A stretch of 64,000 bases of DNA from Paracoccus halophilus (GCF_000763905.1 NZ_JRKN01000001.1:1-64000); one strand, 5' to 3'; counted from the first letter of the stretch, positions 17,705 to 27,016 are shown. The notes: generated by a model not told the origin, from the sequence alone. Translations and numbers: made by a program.

Positions 17705-18124
17705 TCAGAACTGGTCAACGACGACCGTCCCATCAGGGGCGATGCGCCCCGAGACGGTGACGCGTGACGAATTGTTCATCACGCGAATGATTTGCCCGAC
17801 GCTGCCGGAGCCGAGGGCGCGACCTTCGGCCTCAATTCGCAAGGCTGCCCTTTCATAGGCCAGCGTGACGATCTGGTTGCGGCTGACCGCTGTCGGGGCG
17901 ACCAGGAAAGAGGGCTCGATACGACGCCCTTCATAGACCATGACGCGAAGCTGCATGCCGATGACCTGTGATACCTGATCGGGGCCGGTTGTCCGGTCAT
18001 CTGCGGCGACGGCGACATCGGCCGGCATGATGATAGTGCCGGCGGGCAGGGTGCGTTGCGCGACGACCGATCCGGCAGAGGCCACGCCCGGCAACAGCAT
18101 GAAAAACAAGAACAGAGCTTTCAT
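17705..18124 (-). CDS. flgA: Flagellar P-ring assembly chaperone FlgA
   Basis: A periplasmic SAF-domain protein: signal MKALFLFFMLLPGVASAG, then VVAQRTLPAGTIIMPADVAV (SAF) and the C-terminal VMNNSSRVTVSGRIAPDGTV that is strongly FlgA-like. 139 residues, the short form lacking the extra N-terminal domain of enterobacterial FlgA. I use ATG 18124, which overlaps the flgG stop by one base (TGATG); the TTG at 18127 is unlikely. Confidence 0.9.
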   Translation of the reverse strand: MKALFLFFMLLPGVASAGSVVAQRTLPAGTIIMPADVAVAADDRTTGPDQVSQVIGMQLRVMVYEGRRIEPSFLVAPTAVSRNQIVTLAYERAALRIEAEGRALGSGSVGQIIRVMNNSSRVTVSGRIAPDGTVVVDQF

Positions 18125-18909
18125 CAACGCACCTGCACCGTTGTGCCCAACATCTGATCCGCCGCGCTGATGACCTTGGAGTTCAACTCGTATCCGCGCT
18201 GTGCCTTGATCAGTTCGGCGATTTCGCGCACGGGGTCGACAGAGCTTTCCTCCAGAAAGCCAGCCCGAATGGTGCCCAGCCCCTCTTCGCCGGGGCTCGC
18301 GACCTGGGCCGCGCCCGAGGCGGTACTTTCCAGGAACAGGTTTGATCCGATCGCTTCGAGCCCTTTCTCGTTTACAAAGTTCGCCAGTGTGATCTGACCC
18401 AGGTTTTCGGGCTCGACGCGATCATTGAAATAGGCATAGACCTCGCCATTGGCATTGATCGCGATGCTTCGCGCGTCCTCGGGTATGGTGATGTCGGGAA
18501 CCAGCGGATAGCCATCGGAAGTCACGACCTGCCCCTCGGCGGAGCGCTTCAGGCTGCCGTCGCGGGTATAGGCAGAGATGCCTGATGGCAGTGTCACCTC
18601 CAGGTAGCCATTGCCATCGATAGCGATGTCCAGATCGCCGTTCGTCTGGCTGAGCGAGCCCTGGCCGAGCATGACGGTCACGGCCGCAGGCCGTACTCCC
18701 AAACCAAGCTGGACGCCGGCAGGTACCATCGCGCCGGTTGTTGAGGTGATGGTGCCTGGACGCGTGGCCTGCTGATATTGCAGGTCCGCGAACTCGGCAC
18801 GGCGAGGATTATAACCGGTCGTGGACATGTTCGCGAGGTTGTTCGAGATGACCTCGACACGCGTCTGCTGTGCGCTCATCCCGGTTGCTGCGATTTGAAG
18901 TGCTTTCAT
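18124..18909 (-). CDS. flgG: Flagellar distal rod protein FlgG
   Basis: A rod subunit with MKALQIAATGMSAQQTRVEV, the family N-terminal coiled-coil half, ISNNLANMSTTGYNPRRAEF, the mid-domain DIAIDGNGYLEVTLPSG, and the C-terminal helix RGYELNSKVISAADQML. 261 residues from the ATG at 18909, where family homology begins; 18927 would add six residues. Confidence 0.95.
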   Translation of the reverse strand: MKALQIAATGMSAQQTRVEVISNNLANMSTTGYNPRRAEFADLQYQQATRPGTITSTTGAMVPAGVQLGLGVRPAAVTVMLGQGSLSQTNGDLDIAIDGNGYLEVTLPSGISAYTRDGSLKRSAEGQVVTSDGYPLVPDITIPEDARSIAINANGEVYAYFNDRVEPENLGQITLANFVNEKGLEAIGSNLFLESTASGAAQVASPGEEGLGTIRAGFLEESSVDPVREIAELIKAQRGYELNSKVISAADQMLGTTVQVR

Positions 18910-18923
18910 GGCGTTTTGTCCTT

Positions 18924-19640
18924 TCACCGGGTCAACGATGTTATGGTCATCCGGATGCGCTGGTCCTCCTGATCCAGAAAGCTCTGGCCAAGCTCATAGG
19001 CGCGCTGGACCTCGATCATGCGCGATATCTCGATCACGGGATCGACATTGGATTCTTCAAGAAAACCCTGCCGGACGATGCCTTCATCCATCGGCTCTAC
19101 CGCGCCGTTTGGATCGAACAGCGTGCCCGATTCATGGCGAAGGCGGGAAAGCTCGGGCGTTTCGAATATTCCGACGCGGCCGATCGGGGCGCCGTCGGCC
19201 GAGATCGTGCCATCGGTACCGATGCCGATATTGCGCGAGCCGGCCGGAATGACGATGGGCGCCTGCCCGTCATCCAGCAATTGGAAACCATCGGGGTTTA
19301 CCAGTTCACCTTCGGCATTTGGCATGAAAGCGCCGGCACGGGTCAGCCGCGCGCCTTGCGGGGTCTGGACCAGAAAAAGGCCCTCGCCATCGATGGCAAT
19401 GTCGAACTGACCGTTGGTCTGGGTCATCGCGCCCTGTCCGAGATCGACCATGCGACCGCGACCATTCGCCATGGAAAGGGTTTCGCCCCTGCGATCCAGC
19501 GGCACCATATATTCCGAAAAAACCACCCCTTCACGGCGAAAGCCGGTTGTGTTCGCGTTGGCGACATTGTTGGCAATGGTACGCATTTCGCGCATCAGGC
19601 CGGATTGACGGGTCAGGGTTGCATAGATCGCGTTATCCAT
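18924..19640 (-). CDS. flgF: Flagellar proximal rod protein FlgF
   Basis: A rod protein: MDNAIYATLTRQSGLMREMR, NNVANANTTGFRREGVVF, FDIAIDGEGLFLVQTPQG, and C-terminal EVQRAYELGQSFLDQEDQR. 238 residues, usual length. It lies directly upstream of flgG, as in other Rhodobacterales. Confidence 0.94.
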   Translation of the reverse strand: MDNAIYATLTRQSGLMREMRTIANNVANANTTGFRREGVVFSEYMVPLDRRGETLSMANGRGRMVDLGQGAMTQTNGQFDIAIDGEGLFLVQTPQGARLTRAGAFMPNAEGELVNPDGFQLLDDGQAPIVIPAGSRNIGIGTDGTISADGAPIGRVGIFETPELSRLRHESGTLFDPNGAVEPMDEGIVRQGFLEESNVDPVIEISRMIEVQRAYELGQSFLDQEDQRIRMTITSLTR

Positions 19641-19643
19641 GGA

Positions 19644-19910
19644 TCAGGATCCCGCGATTTGCGTCAGGATCTGATCGCTAAAGAAGCCGGCCAGCGTGGC
19701 GGTCATGAAACTCATGCTGACCCAGAACACGGCCAGCATCAGACCGATCTTGGGTACAAAGGTCAGCGTCATTTCCTGAACCGAGGTCAGCGCCTGGAAA
19801 AGGCCGATCACCACGCCGGTCACCAGCGCCACGATGAGCATCGGGGCCGCCATCTTCACGGCGATCCACAGCGCCTGCCTGGTCAGGTCGAAGATCAGGT
19901 TCTCGTCCAT
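19644..19910 (-). CDS. fliQ: Flagellar export apparatus protein FliQ
   Basis: 88 residues with two membrane helices (PMLIVALVTGVVIGLFQALT and PKIGLMLAVFWVSMSFMTAT), and the conserved ALTSVQEMTLTFVPK between them. It is part of the type III export gate with FliP and FliR, neither of which is in the window. Confidence 0.95.
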   Translation of the reverse strand: MDENLIFDLTRQALWIAVKMAAPMLIVALVTGVVIGLFQALTSVQEMTLTFVPKIGLMLAVFWVSMSFMTATLAGFFSDQILTQIAGS

Positions 19911-19919
19911 GATCGTTCC

Positions 19920-20198
19920 TCAGACCGGCATCCGCAGGATTTCCTGATAGGCCTCGACGACCTTGTCGCGGATGGCGACGACGGTCTCCAGAGCGATCTC
20001 GGCCTGTGCGATGCTCTGCACGAGCTCATGCGTGTCGCTTTGCCCGGTCATGGCGCCGGTTGCTGCCAGATCGACCTGCTCCATCACCCGGGCAAAATCG
20101 GCGGCGGCGGAGGTGACGCCCTGGGGGGCACCTTCGGCCGGAGCAACAGCCTGTCTGGCCCGATCATAGGCAGTGGCGGCGATACTTGACGTGATCAT
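19920..20198 (-). CDS. fliE: Flagellar hook-basal body protein FliE
   Basis: 92 residues. The C-terminal half DTHELVQSIAQAEIALETVV, then IRDKVVEAYQEILRMPV, is the FliE signature; the N-terminal part is Ala-rich. It joins the MS ring to the rod. It sits between flgC and fliQ, the common order. Confidence 0.93.
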   Translation of the reverse strand: MITSSIAATAYDRARQAVAPAEGAPQGVTSAAADFARVMEQVDLAATGAMTGQSDTHELVQSIAQAEIALETVVAIRDKVVEAYQEILRMPV

Positions 20199-20209
20199 GG
20201 CATTCCCCT

Positions 20210-20602
20210 TTAGCGGCGGATCAGATCCAGCAGAGAACTGCTCATCTGACGGGATTGTTCAAAGACGCGCAGATTGGCCTCGTAGCTGCGGCCGGCTTCC
20301 TTGGCGTCGGCGATTTCGACCACCAGATCGACGTTCGAGCCGCGATAGTAGCCGTCATCACCCGCCATCGGATGGGCGGGGTCAAAGACCTCGGGCAGTT
20401 CACGGCGGTCATACCGGGTCGGCCCGGCCGTGACCGCGCCGGTCGCGCGGCCAAAATCCATCTCTTCGCGAAAGGCCACGATCTTGCGGCGATAGCCCGG
20501 CGTATCGACATTGGCGATGTTTTCCGAGATATGGCGCAGCCGAACCGACTGGGCGCGCATCCCCGAGGCAGCCAGGTCGACGGCGGAAAGCATATCGGTC
20601 AT
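20210..20602 (-). CDS. flgC: Flagellar proximal rod protein FlgC
   Basis: 130 residues: LAASGMRAQSVRLRHISENI, ANVDTPGYRRKIVAF, then GSNVDLVVEIADAKEAGRSY and a C-terminal helix ending SSSLLDLIRR. Standard FlgC. Confidence 0.94.
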   Translation of the reverse strand: MTDMLSAVDLAASGMRAQSVRLRHISENIANVDTPGYRRKIVAFREEMDFGRATGAVTAGPTRYDRRELPEVFDPAHPMAGDDGYYRGSNVDLVVEIADAKEAGRSYEANLRVFEQSRQMSSSLLDLIRR

Positions 20603-20614
20603 GATTTTTCCCCT

Positions 20615-21001
20615 TTAGCCGCGGCGGCCGATGCTGGTGCGAATGAGCGACATGGCCGACCGTGTCACGGTCAGCGAAAGGTCGAATTCGCGACGCGCTG
20701 ATGCGATGCGAAACATCTCATCCTCGACCGAGACGGTGTTGCCGTTGGGCGCGGACTCGCCGCCGGTGTCCTGGATGCGCTGGCCGCCGCCCCAGCTGAT
20801 GCCGGTGACATGGTTCGGGCGCGTGGCGCGCATTCCGGCCGAAACCTGCGAGCGATAGGTATCGGCAAAGTCCGACAGGTCGCGTGCGCGAAAACCCGGC
20901 GTGTCGGCATTGGCCACGTTCTGCGCGATCAGCTTTTGCCGCTGTACCGCGTGCTCTGTCAGGGCACCGGCCATTTTCAAGGTCCCGATCCGTTCAAGCA
21001 T
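20615..21001 (-). CDS. flgB: Flagellar proximal rod protein FlgB
   Basis: 128 residues from ATG 21001, where family similarity begins (MLERIGTLKMAGALTEHAVQ, QNVANADTPGFRARDLSDF); the frame extends upstream to 21289 but only as antisense of fliI. The end EDEMFRIASARREFDLSLTV is typical. It is the first gene of the nine-gene minus-strand operon; the promoter should lie in 21002-21097, shared with divergent fliI. Confidence 0.94.
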   Translation of the reverse strand: MLERIGTLKMAGALTEHAVQRQKLIAQNVANADTPGFRARDLSDFADTYRSQVSAGMRATRPNHVTGISWGGGQRIQDTGGESAPNGNTVSVEDEMFRIASARREFDLSLTVTRSAMSLIRTSIGRRG

Positions 21002-21097
21002 CGAGGTTCTCCTCAGTTCCGATAAACCGGGTTTTAACCCCAATAGGTTTAGAAACCCTTTCGAGGCATGCACCCGCCGGAAAAAAGGGAAGTCGGA

Positions 21098-22420
21098 ATG
21101 GATAAAATGCAGTCTATCGCGGCCCGGATGCGCCGCGTTCGCATCGCCCGGTATTACGGGCAGGTCTGCGCCATCCATGGCGGCGTGATCATGGTCGAGG
21201 GGCTGAACAGCCATGCCTCGCTGGGCGATCAGGTCGTTTTTTCCATGCGTCCCAAGGGTTTCCTGACCGGTGAGATCGTGGCCCTGCATGCCGATGAGGC
21301 GGCTGTTCTGCCCGAGGGGCCTGTGGACGGGCTGTCGATCGGAACGCAGGCCGAGCTGACGTTTGCGCCTTCGCTGGCGCCGGCAAACGCATGGATCGGG
21401 CGAATCATCGACCCGTTCGGCCGGCCGCTTGACGACCGGCCGCTGTTGCCGGGCGGAGAAGAGCGGGGTTTTCGCCCGCCGCCACCGCCCGCCGCGGGGC
21501 GCAATCGTCTGGGCGCGCGGCTTGATACCGGCCTTGCGGTTTTCGACACGATGCTGCCGCTGGTTCGGGGTCAGCGCATGGGGCTCTTTGCGGGCTCGGG
21601 CGTGGGGAAATCGACGCTGCTGTCTTCCCTGGCGCGGGGTGTGGCGGCCGATGTGGTCGTCATCGCGCTGATCGGCGAGCGCGGCCGCGAGCTGCGTGAA
21701 TTCGTCGAAGAGGTGCTGGGCGAGGAGGGGATGGCACGTTCCGTTGTCGTGGCGGCGACCTCGGACCAGTCACCGCTGACGCGCCGGCGATGCGCCTGGG
21801 CCGGCATGACGGTTGCCGAGCATTTTCGCGATCAAGGCAGGCATGTCCTGTTCCTTGCCGATTCGATCACACGTTTTGCCGAGGCGCATCGCGAAATCGC
21901 GCTGTCTGCCGGCGAAAACCCCAGCGATCGCGGCTTTCCCCCCTCGACCTCGCATCTGATCATGTCGCTGGCCGAGCGCGCCGGGCCCGGTCCGGTCGGC
22001 TCGGGCGATATCACCGGCATCTTCAGCGTTCTGGTTGCTGGCTCGGATATGGAGGAGCCGATCGCCGACATCCTGCGCGGCGTCCTGGATGGTCATGCCG
22101 TGCTGGATCGCGCGATCGCCGAGCGCGGGCGTTTTCCGGCGGTGGATGTGCTGCGCTCGGTCTCGCGCTCGCTGCCGAAGGCGGCCAGCGAGCGCGAGAA
22201 CGGGCTGATCGCGCGCGCGCGGGCGCTGCTGGGCACCTATGCCGAATCCGAGCTGATGATCCGGGCCGGGCTATACGCTCCCGGCGCGGACCCGCAACTT
22301 GACGAGGCGGTGCGGCTTTATCCGGCGCTGGACGCGTTCTTTACCCGCAGCAGCCCGAATGCCGAGCAGAGCTTTGCGTTGCTGTCCGAGGCTTTGGGGC
22401 GCGGCGCTCCGGCGCGGTGA
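21098..22420 (+). CDS. fliI: Flagellum-specific ATPase FliI
   Basis: The export ATPase that unloads substrates at the flagellar type III gate. Walker A is GLFAGSGVGKSTLLSSL, Walker B is VLFLADSITRFAEAHREI, and the FliI-specific GERGRELREFVEEVL and RGFPPSTSHLIM are present. 440 residues from ATG 21098, with GGAAGTCGGA just before it; the longer frame from 21068 lacks a ribosome site. It is divergent from flgB. Its stop faces the extensin-like gene. Confidence 0.96.
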   Translation: MDKMQSIAARMRRVRIARYYGQVCAIHGGVIMVEGLNSHASLGDQVVFSMRPKGFLTGEIVALHADEAAVLPEGPVDGLSIGTQAELTFAPSLAPANAWIGRIIDPFGRPLDDRPLLPGGEERGFRPPPPPAAGRNRLGARLDTGLAVFDTMLPLVRGQRMGLFAGSGVGKSTLLSSLARGVAADVVVIALIGERGRELREFVEEVLGEEGMARSVVVAATSDQSPLTRRRCAWAGMTVAEHFRDQGRHVLFLADSITRFAEAHREIALSAGENPSDRGFPPSTSHLIMSLAERAGPGPVGSGDITGIFSVLVAGSDMEEPIADILRGVLDGHAVLDRAIAERGRFPAVDVLRSVSRSLPKAASERENGLIARARALLGTYAESELMIRAGLYAPGADPQLDEAVRLYPALDAFFTRSSPNAEQSFALLSEALGRGAPAR

Positions 22421-22468
22421 ATGCTTGTCGGGGCACGTCTGGTGCCGGGCAGGGGGCGGGTCGTCGCG

Positions 22469-23230
22469 CTACTGGCACAGCCGCCAGCCACCGCGCCGGT
22501 ACTTGCTGTCCAGATGCAGGTGCTGGTCATGGGCAGCATTGGCGCCCGGGCCCAGAACGGTGGTGAAATGCAGACAGGCCGTGGCGCGCGCCGCGCGCTG
22601 AAAGGCTTCCTGCCAGTCGCCATTGTCGCTTCGCGGCCGGATGGCGAGGCGCGATCCGTTGTCGAAGTGAAAGGCCATGATATCGAACGCATTGCCATAG
22701 GCATGTTCGGACAGGTTCCGGCCCTGATCGCCGATCGTCGGGCGGCATTCATAGGTCGAGCCGGGTTCGAGCGCGGTCAGTCGCGGCTGGCCGGGCAGTC
22801 GCGCTGCCGCCGGAAGGACGAAATCGCGCAGCCAGAGCCCAAGCCGGCGCGCCGTGTCACAGCGCATCAGCGCACCGCCCGCAATCTCGACCCCGGGCAG
22901 AGGGCGGCGCAGCAGGATCGGGCGGGCAATGCCACAGGCGGGGTCGCGGCTGTCGGTAATGGCGGGCTCCTGGCTGTAGCCGGCGCCCAGCAGCGTCAGG
23001 TCCAGCAGGCAGATCGCGTAATCCGGATCGCTTTCGCGCCGGGGCGCGGCGGGGTCAGGGCCGGCGGCCTGCCCGGCTGCGGCTCGCGTGGGCGTGCCGG
23101 CAGATGGGAGAGCTTGTTCGGGCCGGGGCGCGGGTCGCATCTGATCCCGCGCGGCCGGATCCGATCCCGGCGGTGTCTCCTGCGCCATCGATGGCAGCGA
23201 CATTGCCAGCAGGAGCACCAGCGCCCGCAT
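22469..23230 (-). CDS. Extensin-like C-terminal domain protein (peptidoglycan peptidase-like)
   Basis: 253 residues with signal MRALVLLLAMSLPSMAQ and a Pro/Ala-rich linker to about residue 65. The following extensin-like domain reads YAICLLDLTLLGAGYSQ, LSEHAYGNAFDIMAFHF and AHDQHLHLDSK. The His-Asp and HxH residues (SEHAYGNAFD, DQHLHLD) resemble the Zn ligands of D-Ala-D-Ala carboxypeptidase-fold enzymes. The spaced cysteines suggest disulfides. It starts directly after the L,D-transpeptidase stop, so the two periplasmic wall proteins are likely co-expressed. Confidence 0.85.
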   Translation of the reverse strand: MRALVLLLAMSLPSMAQETPPGSDPAARDQMRPAPRPEQALPSAGTPTRAAAGQAAGPDPAAPRRESDPDYAICLLDLTLLGAGYSQEPAITDSRDPACGIARPILLRRPLPGVEIAGGALMRCDTARRLGLWLRDFVLPAAARLPGQPRLTALEPGSTYECRPTIGDQGRNLSEHAYGNAFDIMAFHFDNGSRLAIRPRSDNGDWQEAFQRAARATACLHFTTVLGPGANAAHDQHLHLDSKYRRGGWRLCQ

Positions 23231-24730
23231 TCAGGGCGCGGGGAAAAGCGTGACGCTGGCGGCGGGATCGCCGGGCAGGGTGTCGGGCAGGCCTGCGTCC
23301 GAAGGGTATTCCGGCTCATCTTCCGGAACGACCGGGGCGTAGGCGGGAACCAGCGGCTCGTCCGGGGCAGTTGCCTCGGGCATCTGCCTCTCGGCGGCGG
23401 GCGGCAGGATCGAGCCGGCGATAACATCCTGTGGCCCGGCCGGCATCACGACCGGGATCGTGGCGGCAGGGGCAGGGGGCGTCGCAGCTTCGGCAGCAGG
23501 CGGCGCCGCGACCGGCGTTGCCGGCCCGGCATCCGGGATGGAAGCGACCTGCGGCGGCTGCCGGAAACCGCGCGCCGTCGGGCGCCTGGCGCCAAGGGCG
23601 GAGATCGGCGCGGCCTGCGTCTGGGCAAATGCTCCGGCCACCCCGATGACGTCGTCGATGCTGACGCCCGGGTCCAGGAACTCGACCGTCGTGCGCCCGG
23701 ATTGGACCATATGCGCCAGTTCATAGGCGTCCCAATTGGTCAGGCGCACACAGCCATTGGACTGGTTCTTGAACAGGCGCGATGGCGTGGCGGTGCCGTG
23801 GATGCCATAGGACGGCTTGCTGAGGTCGATCCAGACATTGCCCACCGGACCGTTCGGGCCGGGCGGAACGATCAGCACGCGATCATTGTCGCCCTGCTTG
23901 AAATTGGTTCTGGGGTTATAGGTATAGGTCGGGTTCAGCGCCACGGCATCGACGACATGGCTGCCGCTTGGCGAGGGCGTCTCGGCCGATCCGATCGTCG
24001 CCGGATAATCCGCGACCAGCCGCCCGCCGGCGTCATATGCGGCAACGCGCCGCGTCGTCTTGTCGATGATGATGCGCGTCACCGTCGCGCGGATCGGCCT
24101 GGCCGGCAGGGTGACCTGGATCGTCTCGCCCGGGACGAAGCTCTTGTCCGGGTTCAGCCCGGCCAGGAATTTCTCATCCATATGAAAGCGTTCGCCCAGC
24201 TTTTCCAGAATGCTGGTATAGCCCTGCGAGGTCATCCTGGCCTTTTCGCCGTAATCCGAGGGGATATTGTCAACGAGGCCGTAGGCGTCGTCCTCGGTGA
24301 TCGTGTATTCCGAGATCAGCGGCATCCGCGCATAGCCGTTCAACAGATCCCAGACGGCATGATCCAGTCGCCCGGTCGTCGGCAGGCCCGCGCGGCGCTG
24401 AAAGGCCCGGATCGCGCTTTCGCTCATGCCGCCGCGCCAGCCGTCCACGACACCCGGCGAAATGCCCGAACGATCCAGCAGGACCTGGACCTTGGCGGTC
24501 AGCGCCGACTGGCCCATGGGCAGGTCGCCGCCGTCATAGCTTGCCGCCTCGATCGCGGCAGGGGTGATGCGGGCCACCGGGATCGCCGCCGGCGGCGTCG
24601 CGGCAAGGGAGGGGGCCGCGGCCGGTTCGGCCTTGGGCAGGCCCGGTTGCAGGGTCAGGCCCAGTGTCAGGGCCGCGGCTGCCAGCACACCACGCGGGCA
24701 GGCACCGGGAATCAGGCGGGTCGGAAACAT
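23231..24730 (-). CDS. L,D-transpeptidase with peptidoglycan-binding domain
   Basis: Start chosen at ATG 24730 because a signal peptide follows (ACPRGVLAAAALTLGLTLQ). A PG_binding_1 repeat comes next (GMSESAIRAFQRRAGLPTTG), then a LysM-like/linker part. The YkuD domain has HGTATPSRLFKN and the catalytic motif SNGCVRLTNWDAYELA (Cys nucleophile). The last about 130 residues are Pro/Ala-rich and low-complexity. The enzyme makes 3-3 cross-links or attaches proteins to peptidoglycan in the periplasm. It is the first gene of a pair with the extensin-like protein. The longer frame to 24814 places a charged stretch before the signal. Confidence 0.9.
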   Translation of the reverse strand: MFPTRLIPGACPRGVLAAAALTLGLTLQPGLPKAEPAAAPSLAATPPAAIPVARITPAAIEAASYDGGDLPMGQSALTAKVQVLLDRSGISPGVVDGWRGGMSESAIRAFQRRAGLPTTGRLDHAVWDLLNGYARMPLISEYTITEDDAYGLVDNIPSDYGEKARMTSQGYTSILEKLGERFHMDEKFLAGLNPDKSFVPGETIQVTLPARPIRATVTRIIIDKTTRRVAAYDAGGRLVADYPATIGSAETPSPSGSHVVDAVALNPTYTYNPRTNFKQGDNDRVLIVPPGPNGPVGNVWIDLSKPSYGIHGTATPSRLFKNQSNGCVRLTNWDAYELAHMVQSGRTTVEFLDPGVSIDDVIGVAGAFAQTQAAPISALGARRPTARGFRQPPQVASIPDAGPATPVAAPPAAEAATPPAPAATIPVVMPAGPQDVIAGSILPPAAERQMPEATAPDEPLVPAYAPVVPEDEPEYPSDAGLPDTLPGDPAASVTLFPAP

Positions 24731-24831
24731 GCTCGGGTCCGATCTTTTCTTGTCGTCGGTTTTGCTTTCAGCTTTGGCCTCTCGCGTGGCGCAAAGCAAG
24801 ACGGAGGCGGTCAACTCGTGTTGATTGCCGC

Positions 24832-25596
24832 CTAAAGCTCGGCCGAATAGCGGTGGTCATGCGGGAAATAGCGCCGTGACAGCGAGACGGGCATATTGTC
24901 CAGCCAGTCGAGCCGCTCGACCACCAGAACCGGCTCGGCGGGATCAAGCTCCAGCGTTTCGGCCAGGAACGCGCAGCCGGCGATGGTCGCGCCCATGGAC
25001 ATGCTGGCGCGATTGACCGGGATATGGCGGAGCAGCCATTCGCAGGGGCTGACCTTTTCCAGCGCCTCGGACGTGGGGCCAGACTTTGAGACTGTATTGA
25101 TCCAGCGCTCTTCAAAGCAATAGGGCCGCCCGTCGGCGGTGAAACGGGCGCGAAGCCGCAACAAGGGTTCGTCGCTGCGTAGCAGCATGGCCTGGGCGAC
25201 TTCGGTCGGGGCGGCCCCTTTCTCGTAGCCCAGAAGGCGGTAGCCATAGGCTTTTCCCTGGGCCTCGATCTCGCGTCGCATCAGATAGCGCAGGGCTTGC
25301 GTATTGGGATGCGCGACGACGCGGGTGCCGACCTTGCGCCGACGTTCGAGCACGCCGCTATCGGCCAGGGATTGCAGGGCACGGTTCACCGTCGCGCGGG
25401 CGCAGCCGAATTCCCTGGCAAGGACCGATTCGGTCGGGATCAGTTCACCCGGCGGCCATTCCTTGCTTTGAATGCGTGACAGCGCCTCTTCCTGGACGGC
25501 CTGCCAGGTCATGTGACGGCGCTTGCGCGAATGATCCGCGGCCGAGAGGGTGTTGGCGACTTGGGCGGGTATCTTGATCATTCTGCTGGTGTTCAC
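24832..25596 (-). CDS. GntR-family regulator, HutC type
   Basis: 254 residues. Winged helix at about 30-100: TWQAVQEEALSRIQSKEWPP, GELIPTESVLAREFGCARAT, VNRALQSLADSGVLERRRKV. The UTRA effector domain follows (LLRSDEPLLRLRARFTADGR, PYCFEERWINTVS, CAFLAETLELDPAEPVLVVE). HutC-type proteins are usually repressors released by a small acid or amine; the ligand is unknown. Gene context (divergent MFS carrier, then ureidoglycolate lyase) makes those the likely targets. Confidence 0.88.
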   Translation of the reverse strand: MNTSRMIKIPAQVANTLSAADHSRKRRHMTWQAVQEEALSRIQSKEWPPGELIPTESVLAREFGCARATVNRALQSLADSGVLERRRKVGTRVVAHPNTQALRYLMRREIEAQGKAYGYRLLGYEKGAAPTEVAQAMLLRSDEPLLRLRARFTADGRPYCFEERWINTVSKSGPTSEALEKVSPCEWLLRHIPVNRASMSMGATIAGCAFLAETLELDPAEPVLVVERLDWLDNMPVSLSRRYFPHDHRYSAEL

Positions 25597-25816
25597 CCGG
25601 CGCCTGTAACGGATGGAGCGACTGGAAAACGATCAGGACGGGCTGGCGCGGGTCACGTCCGGGGAACGAATGAAATAAACCTTACAGTTCAGTTTTGACC
25701 GGGTTTTCCCGCCTGCGTCAAGTGCTGGCGGCCACTATCGCCTGCCGCACTGTCACCCGGCGTTGACAAAGTGGCGGGCGGGCAGGAAAACACCGGTAAT
25801 CAGATGAGGTGAGACC

Positions 25817-27007
25817 GTGTCGGAAGTTTCGACGTTGCGCGGGCAGGGGGCATCCGCCACGGCCTGGATGGTGCTGGTCGCGATCAGCCTGTGCCACATG
25901 ATCAACGACATCATGCAATCCATGCTGGCGGCGATCTATCCGCTGCTGCAGCAGGAATTCACGCTGTCCTATTGGCAGATCGGGCTGATGACCTTTGCCT
26001 TTCAGGTCACCGCCTCGTTGCTGCAGCCCGTGGTCGGCGCGGTGACGGATAAAAATCCGATGCCGCATTCGCTGTCGGTCGGGATGGGGTCGACCTTCAT
26101 CGGCGTTCTGCTGCTGGCATTGGCACGGGAATACTGGGTGCTGCTGGCCGGCGCCATGCTGATCGGCATCGGCTCGGCGGTGTTCCATCCGGAAAGCTCG
26201 CGGGTGGCGCGGATCGCCTCGGGCGGAAAGTTCGGCACGGCGCAATCGCTGTTCCAGCTGGGCGGGAATTTCGGCACCGCGCTGGGGCCATTGCTGGCTG
26301 CCTTCATTGTCGTGCCGCTGGGGCGGCCCTCGGTGGCGATCTTTTCGATTGCCGCGATGATCGGCTCGGCAGTGCTGTGGAAGGTGGGCAGCTGGGCCGA
26401 GGGCCGCCGCCGCGCCTCGGGGCCGGCGGCGGTGATGAGCCTGCCGTTTTCGCGCCGGCGCGTCGCGGCGGCGATCGTGGTCCTGGCGCTGCTGACATTC
26501 ACCAAGAACATCTATACCGCCAGCCTGACCAGCTATTACACCTTTTACCTGATCGAGAAATTCGCCCTGACGACCCAGCAGGCGCAGATGATGCTGTTCC
26601 TGTTTCTGGGCGGCATGGCTGGTGGCGTCATGCTGGGCGGGCTTTTCGGCGACAGGTTCGGGCCGCTCAAGGTGATCTGGTTCTCGATCCTTGGCATCCT
26701 GCCCTTCACGCTGATCCTGCCGCATGTCGGGCTGGCCGCGACCGGGCTGCTGACCATCGTGATCGGGCTGATCCTCGCCTCGGCCTTCCCGGCGATCGTG
26801 GTCTTTGCGCAAGAGCTGGTGCCGGGGCGGACCGGGCTGATCGCGGGAATATTCTTTGGTTTTGCCTTTGGCATGGGCGGGATCGCCGCGGCGGTGCTGG
26901 GGGTTATCGCGGATGCGCGCGGGATCGAATTCGTCTACAGGATCTGTTCCTATCTGCCACTGATGGGGCTGTTGACCATCTTTCTGCCGCGCATGCATCG
27001 TTTGTAA
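25817..27007 (+). CDS. MFS transporter, Fsr-like
   Basis: 396 residues with about 12 membrane helices. It begins with the family-type ISLCHMINDIMQSMLAAIYP and QIGLMTFAFQVTASLLQPVV, and contains MLIGIGSAVFHPESSRVARI, a strong match to the fosmidomycin-resistance (Fsr) branch. The start is GTG 25817 with GAGGTGAG upstream. It is divergent from the HutC-type regulator. The substrate is unknown; efflux is usual in this branch. Confidence 0.88.
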   Translation: MSEVSTLRGQGASATAWMVLVAISLCHMINDIMQSMLAAIYPLLQQEFTLSYWQIGLMTFAFQVTASLLQPVVGAVTDKNPMPHSLSVGMGSTFIGVLLLALAREYWVLLAGAMLIGIGSAVFHPESSRVARIASGGKFGTAQSLFQLGGNFGTALGPLLAAFIVVPLGRPSVAIFSIAAMIGSAVLWKVGSWAEGRRRASGPAAVMSLPFSRRRVAAAIVVLALLTFTKNIYTASLTSYYTFYLIEKFALTTQQAQMMLFLFLGGMAGGVMLGGLFGDRFGPLKVIWFSILGILPFTLILPHVGLAATGLLTIVIGLILASAFPAIVVFAQELVPGRTGLIAGIFFGFAFGMGGIAAAVLGVIADARGIEFVYRICSYLPLMGLLTIFLPRMHRL

Positions 27008-27016
27008 ATCGGGTGT

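Noticed and set aside
22421-24835. An 804-codon plus-strand open frame over the extensin-like and L,D-transpeptidase genes
   Set aside because: It is the antisense of two well-supported genes with signal peptides and catalytic motifs; its translation is Arg/Gly-rich with no domain.
25763-25791. Sigma-70 promoter for the MFS gene beginning with TTGACA
   Set aside because: The -35 word is perfect but the sequence at the right spacing (GAAAAC) is a poor -10.
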